A stretch of DNA of 64,000 nucleotides, taken from Typha latifolia (Eukaryota; Streptophyta; Magnoliopsida; Poales; Typhaceae). A program made the translations under genes and the position numbers. Below are positions 12,801 through 24,700 of this stretch, one piece after another. Each line of letters starts with the position of its first letter. Position 1 is the first letter of the stretch. The notes beneath the pieces were generated by a model. The model saw nothing but the letters and a program-made list of their open reading frames with translations, searched no databases and was not told where the DNA came from. Location of the stretch: the NCBI GenBank assembly GCA_019914945.1, contig CM034110.1, forward strand, positions 9,255,808 through 9,319,807. The letters are read 5' to 3'.

Positions 12801-15800
12801 CAGCCCTTGAGAAGAACTCGTAAACATCTCTTTCGTCAGCCTTCAAAGAGAGCTATAAGTACAAAATATGTTTCATTCAATGAGATGTTACATAAGGAAA
12901 TATAATCAAGTACTCCTATTAAGATAGAATTGACAAAGAAAAAATGTATAAGAACATTCTAAAAGGAAAACCTGATAAGCAAATACAGTTCTCTGATCTC
13001 TTTCTGGATCAGCCTCTGGTTCTGCAACTTCTTCTTTCTTTTCTCTATAGCGTCTGCATGAAAGATGAGGATATTTCAGCAAAGAAATAAAATAAAATAA
13101 AAGAATCAAGTTTATCATAAAATTATTTCAACATAATGAAGGGCAAAGAGAAGAACAAAAAATGAAAAAAAAAAACAGATTTAGAAAAATATGCTGTCTT
13201 CGTATTTAAATGTCCTGTTCAAATGATATGGATGCCTCAATGAGAACATTGAAAAATTCTCAAGAAAATTTAACAGTTTCTCTATAGTAATGCATAGGAA
13301 TGTTACGTAACCCACTGACAGCTGTAAAACTAAATTTAATAATCAGCACTCAGCAATAACTTATAGCACCAGCATCAGTAAGCAGAGAAGGAAGAAAAAT
13401 AAAATTAGTGGAACAAAGTCTCAGAAGCAATATTTAATAGAACTGCAAACGACTAAGCATTAAGTTGAAGACTAAAGGTATCTCGGAACACCAGAAAAAG
13501 ACACTGAAATAGTACAACCAAGGTGTTTATATCATCATTAATTGTTATCACTCTTAAAAAACATTTATTAAGAACCACATGGAGCATGCTAATATTTATA
13601 TCGGGTTGTACCTTTCAAAACTGCATTGCTGAAATTTGATAATTGAAATATATGATCGTATTCATCTGCAGTTATATATTAAACAAGTAAGAAATGCATC
13701 TGAAGTCCTCAAAATTTGGTTTCTTGACCTGTTTATGACTAGTAATTGACAACTAGCATAGGGAACCTCAAGCTTGTGGAACTAAAGAGTGAAAGATGAT
13801 AGAAGAGAAGCATTTCACAAATGTCCGACTCTAGAATAAAATATGCACATCCAGCCTAAATTACAAATGCAATAAATGCATATAATGGCGAAGGACAGCA
13901 GCATATTGATCAATTCTAAATCATGGGATGAACAGTATAGTGATGCATAAAATGAAACTGGAAAAACTTAAAAGATGACAAAGAACAGGAGAAAAAGTCA
14001 TTTGATTTGAGGAAGTGCTTTCTATAACTATCAGAAGTATACAAATGTTAGGATGTAACAAAGAGATAATGGCTAAAGAATAGGCTGGAACCTAAGCTGT
14101 TGGAAGGTAAGATTCAAGAGGTGATAACCACTAAAAGAATCACATCAGCTTACAAATTACGGAAAAGTGGACTTTTACAAAATAGAACTAGCAGACCATG
14201 GAATTGACCTCTAAACAACCCAATTTGGGACATATAGGTATATTCTCATGCAATGGAAGAACATCAACAAGAGAAACTTGTAACAACATCTCCTGCAAAA
14301 GAGGATTAAGAAAAAAAAAAGAAAAGAGGTTGTCTTTGCAGCAGACTGAACACCCATTTCCTCATAAGCATCAGAAGATGCAATGCTTCAGTGAAAAGCC
14401 CAAAATTCCCCTCACCAGCATTTCTGCAACAGAGCAAATACAGTTCAGCTATCTTGTTCTGAGGTGCAGGAAAACTATAATCACAAGATGACATCATCAA
14501 TGATCTCCAAAACCTCCGGATCTAGCCAGCCCAGTCTTCATATGACAACTTATCTAATAAGTGTAAATTTTCAAGACCCACGACCTGAAATCCTGAGTCA
14601 GGCTCAGTTGCCAGGGCCACCTGAAGTTTGCTCTAGCATATCTGCGAGTTCCCATACCAATGTTCAATATTCAGATATTCAACGATCATAATTTAGTAGA
14701 AAGCTACATAACTGAACAGTAGCATCTACCAGATTTAATGTCAAAATTAATAGAACAAATACCCTGCTACCAATAATTCAATTCCCATGTCACCAATACT
14801 TATTTGTGCAAATTATAAGAGCTCTATGACAAGAAGCAGCTTGCCTTATTGAAATCGAAAAAAAGGAAGAAAGAGAGAAATAGGAAAAGGATGGTGGTAG
14901 GGGGACTTAATACTTGTACATATGTCGATTTACAAGGATGTTACAAAGCTCTCAACCTGAGAGGCTACACACCCAATAAAGCCACATGCGCATGCATGGC
15001 CAACTAAAATTCTTAATTCCCTATAAAGACAGAGCCACAATACAATCGTTCTCACATAATAATTCAAACTAAAACCAATTTCTTCAAGATGCTCCTATGA
15101 TATTTTTGCAAGCTTAGACAGAAAGAAACCAATGAAAATACCATTATCAGCAAAAGGTGAGTAGTGCAAGTAACATTAATATATGAATTGATGGAATATA
15201 TATATCAAAACTCATCAAGTAGCTCATATAGGCTGGCTGTTTAACCTATTGGTACAAAACTAGAGAATCTCAGGTGTTTGTCCCTTAAGATTTAAATGAT
15301 TATCGAGTGGTAAAAGTTCTTTCTCCCAATCTTTTAATTCATCAAAATCACACACAATAAGCTCGTTTCCCCAGCATCATTATATTTCACATGATTAAAA
15401 GAACGAACTTTTCGATTGAATGAATAAGAACGATAAGAGAATTGGCACCTGAGATCGCGGTCTCTATCTCCATGCTCCCTTGATCTGTACTCCTTCTCCC
15501 TGCTCCTCTCCCTGTACCGCTCTTCCTCCTCCTCCCGACGCCTCTCCGACCGGCTCCTGCTCCTTCGGGACCGCTCTCTCTCACGATCCCTTTCCTTATC
15601 CCTATCGCGCTCTTTCTCCCGCTCCCGCTCCCTACTCTTCTCCCTTTCCCTGTCCCTACTCTTCTCCCTCTCCCTGTCGTCCCGAGAGGACTCCCTGGGC
15701 TCCCTCCCGCTCCTGTGCCGCTCCCGCTCGCCTCGCTCCGACGACGACCGGTGCCGCGAAGAGCCGCGCTCTCGTCTTCTGTCGCCATCGTCCTCCGACC

Positions 15801-15948
15801 TCGACCGCTTCGAGCGGTGGTCGCCGTCGCGGTCGGACTCGCTCCGGCGCTTGGAGTCACTGCCCCGTTCCTTCTCTTTGGTCCCATTAGACTGCGGCTT
15901 GGGATCCTCCACCGCCTTCTCTAAGTACTCGTACTCGTCGAAATCCAT
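9815..15948 (-). CDS. RBM39: RBM39/CAPER-like splicing factor with RS domain and three RRMs
   Basis: Thirteen exons join in phase to 566 residues: 15948-15449, 13053-12972, 12852-12796, 12716-12661, 12456-12243, 12125-12039, 11952-11878, 11785-11702, 11228-11164, 10979-10745, 10266-10178, 10066-9952, 9856-9815. The start MDFDEYEYLEKAVED opens an Arg/Ser-rich domain (residues 1 to about 185). RRM1 begins at TVFAYQ (189); RRM2 has KLYVGNLHSNITEDQLR (about 286) and GFGFIQFARLEDA. A linker leads to the C-terminal U2AF-homology RRM (about 486-555; HIFVDKMTAGFVYLRF, ALHGRWFAGKMITASYL). It ends TPQYYAAKFPSKS. The family links U2AF/SF3B with nuclear pre-mRNA splicing. Intron 6 uses a GC donor. An in-frame ATG at 16044 would add 32 residues but is less likely. 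Confidence 0.95.
10440..10720. repeat. dispersed repeat fragment in RBM39-like intron 10
   Basis: The intron between 10266 and 10745 contains ggacatcccccacaca preceded by ttgactacct and aataactgat words. The same order, diverged, is seen at 5-60 (ttgactaaccc, ataataactcaatg, ggacatcccccaca). The two are likely fragments of one repeat family; its type is unknown. Confidence 0.35.
12033..12038 (-). other. GC splice donor of RBM39-like intron 6
   Basis: The exon ends in CAG and the intron begins gcaagt; the acceptor is attatag before TTTGCTCGC at 11952. No GT donor nearby keeps the RRM2 frame (GFGFIQ|FARLEDA). GC donors normally have a strong consensus around them, and this one does. Confidence 0.85.
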
Positions 15949-16249
15949 CTTGATCGGAGCTCGTGGTAGCGATGCTACGGAAGCCCTAAAAAGGAAAGGA
16001 AGCGAGATCGCGGCAAAACCCTGGGTTTGGCTGGATAAAACCATTTCTCTAAAAGAAAATTAAAGCCTAGAACGTTCTGGGTTAAGGCCGAGCCCAGTAG
16101 GCCCATTAAGCCCAACTCGAGCTGCCAAAACCCTAACGCTGTTCTTAATCGGAAAAGAAGGAATTTTTCTTCCCTACTCTCCCAGACTCGAACTCCACCC
16201 GGGTCTCAACTTGGATCGAGACGTGGAGAAGAAGAGTGGTGGCAAAAGA
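15949..16249. promoter_or_regulatory. divergent promoter between RBM39-like and bS18m genes
   Basis: Only 301 bp separate the two start codons. The interval has GGCCCA at 16100-16105 (a site II-type element) and the telo-box AAACCCTAA at 16128-16136, a pair known from plant ribosomal protein and cell-growth gene promoters. No clear TATA box is seen. Both genes are probably housekeeping and may be co-expressed, which is inference. Confidence 0.7.
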
Positions 16250-18654
16250 ATGGCGCTGCAAAAAGCGACGCTGTATCGCCGAGGTTTCTTCCTCTCCTCG
16301 AACCCCGCGACGATTTCAATCCTCAAGCATCGTTTCCACTCGGGTAAAATTTTCCCTCGGTTCCTCCGAATCCTACCTCTTCGCTGATAGAGCTTTCTCC
16401 TTGACGTAGTTCCATTTAGAGTTTATCTTCTTCATTTATGATAAGAAGCATCGATTTTTTGTGCATATTTGCAATTTTCTGAATGTAATAATCTTCAAAC
16501 GTAAGCAGGTGATAGCAACAATAACTCTTTCGAGAGTGCGGATGACTTCGAAAGGCGTTTATTTGGCGATATCGACAAGAGTTCAAATACTGATTCCTTT
16601 TTCCGGAAACTTGATAAGCTTGAAAGAGCTCATGGAAGATCCAACCTGGGTTCCAGATCGGGCGAAGGTGGTGATTCCCGATTTATGGATGGTCTTGGTG
16701 AAAGCTTTGATTCGCTGGCAGATGGTATGGATGAGAAATTGGAGAATGCGGCTCGCACGTTCGTTTGTACTGATGAGATCCATAATGAAGATTATGCCTT
16801 CAGGCCAGATGTTACCTTTAGACCAGGAACAACTTACACTACTAAGGTAAGATGCGTTGCATTATCCAATGTAGTTGTCTGAATGTTACAAGGGATTTGA
16901 TGTACTTTGTTTGGCAGTTATTTTTTATGAATGCTTGTTCATTACTTACTTTGCGGTCAACTGCTTGTAGGATCTTGATCTTACAAAGCCTGCAGTATCA
17001 AAAAGTTTCAAAAGATACGAGTTTGAAACGACTACAGCAGAGGTTTTAAAGAAAGCCGATTTCAGGGTGAGTTTTAAAAATGGTGTGAAGTTTATGGTAT
17101 CCATATGAAATTAGTTGGTGTCGCGTTTCCTTTGAATAGTGTATCTGTAATTCTGCATGAACTTCACAAGTTGAGGTCACTAAATTAAAACATTTGGGAG
17201 AATTTGGGAGATGTAGCCTTACCCCATCATTTGGGAGAATTTGAAGCATAAGCAATTTAATTTATAAAAAAAATTATAGCCAGCCATGCACTTTAATTCT
17301 TTGATTTTTTTTCTTTGACCTACTTCCTTGAATTTTAAGCATAGTTGGAAATTTATTTGTTTAACTCGGCCATATTTTGAATTCTGTGGATAGAAAAGTG
17401 AATATAAACTACACACACAAGCATACATGTATGCACATGCATATATGTATGCAATATGCAACTATTTGGGTAGAAAATTGTTCAAGGGTGTTGCTTACTT
17501 TCTTTAGATAGTATCTTCTGTAACCTTATGTCATGTTTTGAAATTCCTATTCTAACATTTGATCTCATATGATGCAGAATGTGAGATTCCTCTCGAAATT
17601 TCTTACAGAAGCAGGAATTATCATTAAAAGAAGTCAGGTAAATACTGCAAAAGTTCTCTTCACTGTTCTTCAAGAAAGAAAAGGAGGAAAAGAATACATG
17701 ATTCTTGTTGTAACTGTATTAAAAGGACTCAGCTCTTGAGTAAGGAGGCAAATGCATATCGAATAATAAACAGATAACTAATGATACTAGCTATTTGGGT
17801 CATATAGGATGGTTATTTATCAGATAACGCATAAGAAGAATCCTACTAAAAACACTTACAGTGTATATCCGTGTTCAATTGGCTCACCATGTCTCACAAA
17901 TGATGATGTGCAATGGGGATTGGCTTGTGGTGATAGCCAACATTTGGATGAAGGTTCAGTTTGGGCAGAACTGATTATTAGACATGGAACAGTTGTGTTA
18001 TATACTCATGCCATTTAATAGTTTGTATTAAATAAAGTATCAGTTTGCCTTGAACATTGTAGGGTAGTGCTCATGAGTTGTCAGCTATAACGTTCGCTGG
18101 TGATGTTGATACAATTTATGACCTTTTTTAAAGATAGTTCTAGGCTTGACTTCAGTTTAGGATGGGGCAGGAGGGCTGTCTATGTTGAATGTTAGCATTT
18201 TTAATGATTCGATATACAAGGATGTCTAATTGTAGAAATTGAAGAGTAGGCGTGATGAAAAGAAAATATGATATTTGGCTTCAAAATTGCCAAATAAAAG
18301 AAATATGGTGGTCTCTACGTCCATAATCCGTACTATCTTATTTTTTACTCGCATCAAGTAGATAGTTGCAATTATATAGTACCAGAAATTATGCATTTTC
18401 TTAAAATTTGAAGTATTTGAAACCAAGATGAACTCATTTCTGATTCTTCTATGCAGACCCGTATAAGTGCTAAGGCTCAGCGGAAGGTTGCCAGGGAGAT
18501 TAAAACTGCACGAGCTTTTGGTCTAATGCCTTTCACTACCATGGGTACAAAGCCATTCGTTTTTGGAAGAAATATGAAAGATGAAGATGATGATTATGAG
18601 TTTGAGCCGTATGAAGCAAATGTAGCCACTGCTGAGCCATTAGAAGAAATCTGA
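16250..18654 (+). CDS. mitochondrial ribosomal small-subunit protein bS18
   Basis: Five exons (16250-16343, 16509-16846, 16971-17066, 17578-17637, 18457-18654) give 261 residues. The N-terminus MALQKATLYRRGFFLSSNPA is basic and hydroxylated with no acidic residue, like a mitochondrial presequence, followed by an acidic, low-complexity linker. The bS18 core spans about residues 150-220: VLKKADFRNVRFLSKFLTEA, GIIIKRSQ, then TRISAKAQRKVAREIKTAR and AFGLMPFT. bS18 sits on the platform of the small subunit beside bS6. An acidic tail (DEDDDYEFEPYE) follows. Plant nuclear bS18 genes with this long N-terminal part are the mitochondrial type; a plastid role is unlikely because plastid bS18 is plastid-encoded. 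Divergent from the RBM39-like gene. Confidence 0.93.
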
Positions 18655-19580
18655 TAGACTACCTTAAGACCTGCAGTCTATAGCTTTATACCCAGATCAA
18701 ACTGCACTATTGAGGCCATCTCTGGAACTCTGGAGATTTCATCAGCAATATTAAATTTAGAGCATTGTGTAGAGTGCACTAAAGTTGTGAGATGGCTAAA
18801 ATATGGCTAGTTAACAGAAGCCAGAGTGCTTTATTTATCATAATCCTTGTATTTGGATGATCCCTTAAGTTACCTGTTCTATAATTTTGACAGCCAAACC
18901 TTGAACAAGAATTTATTCAATAGCATGACCGAGTTGCATCTCTTCCTTTTATCTATGTTTTGTCTAAGATAATTCTCGTACTCTTCTGGTGGCGACCAGT
19001 TCGCTCAGATGACCCCATTTCTTCAGGTGAATCTAGTGGAAGAAGGATTTCACATCATCATATTGAAAAGCTTAAGCTTGTAGCCTAGAAATTAGCATGA
19101 CGGCTTAAATTTGGTACGTGACTCGGAATAAACAATACACTAGGAATATACATATGTTCTTATCCTTAATATAAAAACTACAGTAGGAATCAAAAGGATT
19201 TTATTTGCCAAGATCATATAAATGGAAGAAGTTTTGTCCGCAGTACTTCCAACAAGTACTTTTGAACCAATAATCGCCCATCTGAAAATTGGCGGACACA
19301 AAGACTTTCTATGATTTTTTTTTCTTTTCTTTTCTAATGAGAAAGAACATTCTTCTGGACCAAAGACCAAGAAAAGAAAACTCTCTTCTAATAGAATAAA
19401 TAAATGGATCTAGCTCAGTGGTGCATTCCATAGTATCATCGCACTTCTGCTGTAATGTGAACAGTAATGCGGTGGCCTAGTTTGGAGGCTGTCAAGAGAC
19501 AGTCATCTCTACCTCTGGTCAATAGCAGTATCCAGGAAGATCTTGGTGATAAATGGTATATATATCTCCAATTGTATTCT
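18655..19580. other. convergent intergenic region
   Basis: This stretch lies between the 3' ends of bS18m (+) and mtIF3 (-) and must hold both untranslated regions. No additional gene is supported. Confidence 0.5.
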
Positions 19581-22500
19581 CTATCTCTGGTTGTTCGAGG
19601 CAGCAGTTTTTCTGGTACTGAAAGTTCCATATCTTGGTGTTGGTGAGCTAGTAGTATTGGACTTGCCAGTTTCAGCATCTATAAAGTCACTGGCATCACT
19701 GGATACAGTGGGCCTTCCAGCACTAAAAGTTCCAAATTTTGGTGTTGGAGACTTACTATTATCAGGTTTGCCAACTGTATTGTTTTCCAAGTTTCCACCT
19801 TCACGAGGAGGAACAGTTTTGGGAGTGGGAGCACTGAAAATCCCAAATGTTTGTGTTGACGAACCAAGTTTATTAAGCTTATCACCAGTGACATCTTTCA
19901 AGTTCTTTTCCTCAGTAGAACCACCGGCTTTTGGAGAACTGAAGATTCCAAAGCTTTTTGAAGGTGAAGTTGGATTACCATGGTTGCCACTAGCTGGACG
20001 CTCCAATTTGACCTGATCACCAGAACCAGGAGTTTCTTTAACAACAAAACTTCCATAGCTTGGTGATGACGAACTAGGATGGTTTGGGGACAACGGTCTT
20101 TGGTTTGGTTTGAACTGATCACGCCCTTGATATTCACTTCTTGTAGAATCTGGCCGCAACTTACGTTCACTGAAGAGTTCCCTGGTGTCAGGTATTCTGT
20201 TGCTCTCTGTTAACTTTGTCGGCTGTAATCTTCCCTTGAGCTCAGTCCTGCTATACCGATTAGTTTCCATGATAGAAGGCTCTTCCTTCTGTTCCTTTAC
20301 CATTTCTAGTTTTGTTTTTGTTGAGCTCAGTCCAGCTTCAGAAGCTGGCAACTTGGAGAAAGCAGAATTGGCAGGAAGTTTTGTATGCAATGGCTTGTTA
20401 ATATACCTATCTTTGTGATGGGAGTGTTGGACTACATTATCCCTTACTTGACCAATGCCAGAATCAGCAGTATCTCCATCCTCAACAGTGAGTAGCTTCT
20501 CGTAATTATTGTTAAAATGTCCGCCCAGGACTTTGTTTGGGGCAGAAGGTTCATCAAATTTCTCAGAGAATGCTTCCCCATCAATTTCTGAATTGTATTC
20601 AACAGGTTCCCACTCTTCTTCAACTTGGATTGTCTTCTCATCTCCACTGGTAGTTCTGATTGCTGTAGGTGCTTTGGAAACCCCTTTACTCACGCTGTCT
20701 ACAATCTCGCTTACCTTTTTTCCTATTTTTTTGGTTGCAAACTTGACATGCCTGACTATCACATAGGCTTGCTTTGAGTCCACATGTGGACCACTTTCCA
20801 CAACAGAAACATCTTGAATCTGTTTAATGGCAATAAATGCATGGCTATGTTAGTGACACATATGGAAGAACTAACTAACAAGTGATACCATGACTTCGGG
20901 ATGGTTATAACATGTGAGAAGCATCTAGTGGTTGATATCTTCTAGGTGATCAAATATAAATATAAGTACGGAGGCGTCAAATAGGAATGAAAGTCACCAG
21001 AGTTAACAGGCGTGACAGCAGCCCCCCTAAATCATCATCTTCTTTGCCTGCAGGCACGGCTGTACACTGTTACATAAAAGATTGTGGTCGTGTTAATATC
21101 AGATAAATCTCAGATAATTCAGCTTCCGGACCTCTTAATTTGCTTGAACAAATGGATGAAAATCACAGTTTGCTATCTAATATAAATTTCTGAAGCTCTG
21201 ATTGGAGATACGGCTTGCCATAGACGTACTTTCCCACACATCATAAATAAAACGAAAAAAAAAATCCAAAGATGCCAATACAGATATTATTCTAATGTCA
21301 AAACATCAAAACTTGCATCAAAAAATCAGTCTCTGAACTTACAACCCATGAGACACTGGCAAAGATCTAGGTGAAGATGGAGGCTACAATATGGAAGACA
21401 TTAGATCACCTAGATCCCTAGATGACAATCAGATTGACATTATTTTCAAAAAAACCAACTTTTCTGTGTAATGATGCAAAATTCAGTTAAGAACGGGAAA
21501 TTCAATATCTCTTGCCAAGTTGTATGTTATAAGATGGACAGGACGAATACTGGCTTAAACATTACAAATGAAAATTTCAAGTACCTTGACTCTATATCCA
21601 CGCTCCATCAGCCTTGTAATTGAATCTGCTTTGACTTTTAGGTCTTTCAGTTCCTGCCAGAGAGAAAATCAGACTTCAATGATACTATCAGAGAAGCCAA
21701 ATAGAGAAGGTTTGATCTATCACATTAGATTATTGTTTCCTTAACAAATCAATTGGCTAGTAGGTCTCACAAATAATGGAAGAGAGATGCACAACCAAAA
21801 TTATGTAATAAGGCCTTCATCATGGGATTTCCATTGTCAAGAGCTTGACTTCCTTAACTTTTTTCTTTGGGAAGGAAGTCAATTCTGACATTGAAACTTA
21901 CATGGAACAAAATCAACATCAAACATGAACTATTTCAGAATCAAAATCGTAGGTTAGGAAAAGTGCTGCCAGTTATCATTTGTTATTATTTCACTGTTCC
22001 TAGGAGATGTTGAGGCATTAATCTTATACATTTGCATGATCAGGTTAAATAGATCATTAACAGGAAAGACGTGACAGTAAATCTCTTTTGGAATTCCCAT
22101 GTTCAGTTAGTCAATCAGAAAGTACACATATTATTTACTAGTCCCAAACAAGCTTAAAGAGTACACAAGGCATATTAATTGAGAAGAAAAATCTTACGAT
22201 TACCTGCTCAATTTTTAAATACATTTGAAGAGGCTAAAAGGTCATGATTTATCAACAAAAACAAGTGTTCTGAAAGAATTACTCACAGTTTTTGCTTTAA
22301 AGCGGACCTCTTTGTTCTCCCCACTGCGTAGAGTGAGTGCAGACTGCATCAACAAAATCACGTATAAGCATTAATTCCTTAAATTTAAAAACAAGTGTAC
22401 AAGAATGCATGGCTTGTTTATAAGGTAACTGCTCGAAAAGAATTAGAGTCCGCTTACCTTGCTTTTTGCACGCTCCTTTTCCTTCACTTCTTGTTTATAC

Positions 22501-23497
22501 TTCTCCCTATGGAAGTCCATGATCTTGCAAACAGGTGGATTTGCAGTTCTTTGAACCTATCATATGTAACCAGAGAATAAATGAATGAAAACTATTGCTG
22601 TAGAAGATTAAAAAAAAAAAAAATAACCAATCTCTCCAGTATAAACTACACAAGCCATATTATTATATGAAAAAGATATATATTTACGCAATAATACATC
22701 TCATGGGAATACATGTTAATTAGGTTTTCACGTAAACTATTAGAATAAAACAAACGAACATTTCCAAAATAACTGGGTGTTTCCATTCAGACAAAAGAAA
22801 GTAGGCATCTTAGATATAAAAATCAAGAAAGTCTACCTCAACTAGATCAAGATTGAGCTTCATTGCACGATCAAGTGCTTCCCTCCTGGAGATGACATTA
22901 TGCCCTGTAAACTGAATGAAATAAGTAAGAATTTCTCGGACTAACACCACCATGAACATCTCAGGGATGAATCTAAAGAGGACACAGGAGTAGGTACTGC
23001 TGACATAATTGTAAAAGAAAGGAAAGATAAAGCAAGAAGACACCGATTAATATCAAACAATTGACACACTAACGAAACATTGAATACCTTCTTCAGTAAC
23101 TAGCCTGACGAAGGGTGCAGTTATCGCCTCATTAAGCCGAGGGCCATCAGAGGCATCTGGATCCGGTTTCGGCTTCGCTTTCGCCTAAATCCAGATCAAC
23201 AACAACAAAGATCAGGACTTTTCAAAAAGATCAACAAGCTAAAAGGAAGAAATTGAACAACGAGAAACCCACTTGAACTGGAGCCGCAAAGGATCTAAAC
23301 GGGATAAAGTCAAAACTTCGGGCAGAACGAGGTGGCGACGCACAGAGACGGGAAAGTACGATCCTCGACCACCGCCGCGCATCTCGGAGGTCCTCCGCCG
23401 GCGATCGCGAGCCGGCAGCGAGGAGGGAGTGCCACCTCCGGCAGTGGTGGGAGAGGAATTGGAGCCTGGTGGGTCCAATCCGATGCCACAGAGCCAT
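19581..23497 (-). CDS. mitochondrial translation initiation factor IF3 with repeated C-terminal tail
   Basis: Seven exons (23497-23273, 23184-23088, 22904-22837, 22556-22458, 22343-22287, 21653-21585, 20819-19581) give 617 residues. Residues 1-75 are Arg/Ser-rich with few acids, fitting an organelle presequence (MALWHRIGPTRLQFLSHHCR). IF3-N has NEAITAPFVRLV, the buried helix REALDRAMKLNLDLVEV and NPPVCKIMDFHREKYKQ. IF3-C follows from about 164, with KEVRFKAKTELKDLKVKA and ITRLMERGYRVKIQ. IF3 binds the small subunit, keeps subunits apart and checks start-codon pairing. The last exon adds a tail of about 360 residues, far longer than bacterial IF3, ending in five Pro/Ser-rich units with an FGxFS core. 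Mitochondrial rather than plastid location is inferred from the presequence and tail. Confidence 0.93.
19611..20065 (-). repeat. five coding tandem repeats of about 107 bp in the mtIF3 tail
   Basis: Units centred near 20050, 19945, 19838, 19728 and 19622 encode PSYGSF, KSFGIFSSP, QTFGIFSAP, PKFGTFSAG and PRYGTFSTR. Spacing is about 103-110 bp (roughly 36 codons). Between them lie Ser/Thr/Lys-rich linkers with acidic residues, predicted disordered. Nucleotide identity between units is highest at the core, so the duplications are old and only the motif is kept. Confidence 0.8.
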
Positions 23498-23955
23498 AGT
23501 TCGGACGGGGGGAGTTAGGGTTTTGGTTCGTTTGGAGAAAAGAGCCGCCTTGAATTCGTATCGGAAGCTTATAAGGAAATAATTTTTATGCTGAAATATA
23601 GATTTAGATGACAACTACCAAAAAAGATAAATAAATTAAAATTATTATATTTTATATAGATGTCCCTTGGAGTTAAATTACAGTTAAAATTTGAAAAATT
23701 TACATATAAAAAAGATGAAACTATCCTTATTGTAGATTTTACAATTTTTTTTAGTTGAGAATATTTTTTTTATTTTTTTTTCTATTACATTACTAAAACT
23801 TAACTTTAAAAGTAGCTTAATAGATATCTATACAAATAACATATATTTTTTAAGGACTATATATATACAAATATTATATATATATATGAAAATTATATTT
23901 TTTATCTCTAAATTGTGGTAAAAAATTTAAAACTTTAAAAAAGTTTCTAATTATT
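23498..23955. other. mtIF3 upstream region, AT-rich
   Basis: Contains the presumed promoter of mtIF3 just above 23497 and then low-complexity AT-rich DNA (23580-23950). Nothing else is recognisable. Confidence 0.4.
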
Positions 23956-24104
23956 GGAGCCCACCGTAGTCCAGTGGTTTAGTCCAATCAGCCTATAATT
24001 TAGTTTGAATCCCTCGTTATTAATAATTTTATTTACACATAATTTGATTAAGATTGAGAAATTCTAACCTGTCTTGGTATCATATCAGCAACAACAACAA
24101 CACT
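23956..24104 (+). mobile_element. tRNA-derived SINE-like element
   Basis: A polymerase III A-box match, tagtccagtgg (23967-23977), is followed 26 bp later by gtttgaatcc (24003-24012), close to the B-box consensus GGTTCGANTCC. The unit ends in a simple tail, agcaacaacaacaacac (24087-24103). Arrangement and length of about 150 bp fit a plant SINE. It cannot be a working tRNA: no cloverleaf forms. Target duplications were not clearly seen. Confidence 0.6.
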
Positions 24105-24429
24105 AAAAAGAATCACTAATACATGCTACTAGTCTAGAATAAATAGACTTGTTGTAGATCAAAGATAACAATCTTTGAGAGGGATGGGCATCCAAATCTA
24201 AAATACAAAGAGGGAATCGAAGATGAGAGGCAAGCATGATTTGGGCATGCAGGAAGGGGATCATGCATCTCCCTCGCCAATGGTATAATAACTGCATGAA
24301 TTTTGTTCTTCCTTTTTCTTTTTTTTCTTTCTCTAATTTAATTAAAAATTAAATTAATTGCAGGGATGGAAGGGAGAGAAAAAGAAGAAGTTTTCCCTAA
24401 AAAAAAATTCTAATTTTTAATTACTGGTG

Positions 24430-24570
24430 GCTAATATTAATAAGTTTGGAAGGAGATAATAGAAGGATATATATGGATGGAGGAGTGGAGATTAACATTC
24501 TTTCTATTCTCTGCTCATTTGGCAATCATTCATGGGCAAGGCTACCAACTGCAGCCAATTCATCCAGTAG
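24430..24570 (+). repeat. duplicated segment, copy 1 (5' of the aspartic protease)
   Basis: The segment ctaatattaat ... ggaaggagataat ... catttggcaatcattcatgggc recurs with substitutions and small gaps at 26516-26640. It includes a short open frame at 24477-24674 (65 codons) whose first residues, MEEWRLTFFLFSAHLAIIHG, look like a signal peptide; this frame ends before the protease body. It may be a remnant of the original secretion signal exon. Confidence 0.6.
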
Positions 24571-24700
24571 AAGAACTCTCGAATTCATCCAAGAATGGAA
24601 ACTTAATTCAACAATCACTAAGATACAGCGTTCCTCTTTTTAATCCAATTAATAATCCCAAAGACTGCTCATAAGATCCATCGTAGCAATACTCGTAGCC

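Noticed and set aside
15387..15924. Long open frames on both strands across the first RBM39-like exon
   Set aside because: They are shadows of the Arg/Ser-rich coding sequence, whose biased codons lack stops in other frames; only the MDFDEYEYLEK frame matches a known family.
23956..24030. tRNA gene
   Set aside because: A and B box-like words are present but no cloverleaf, anticodon arm or acceptor stem forms; a SINE is the better explanation.
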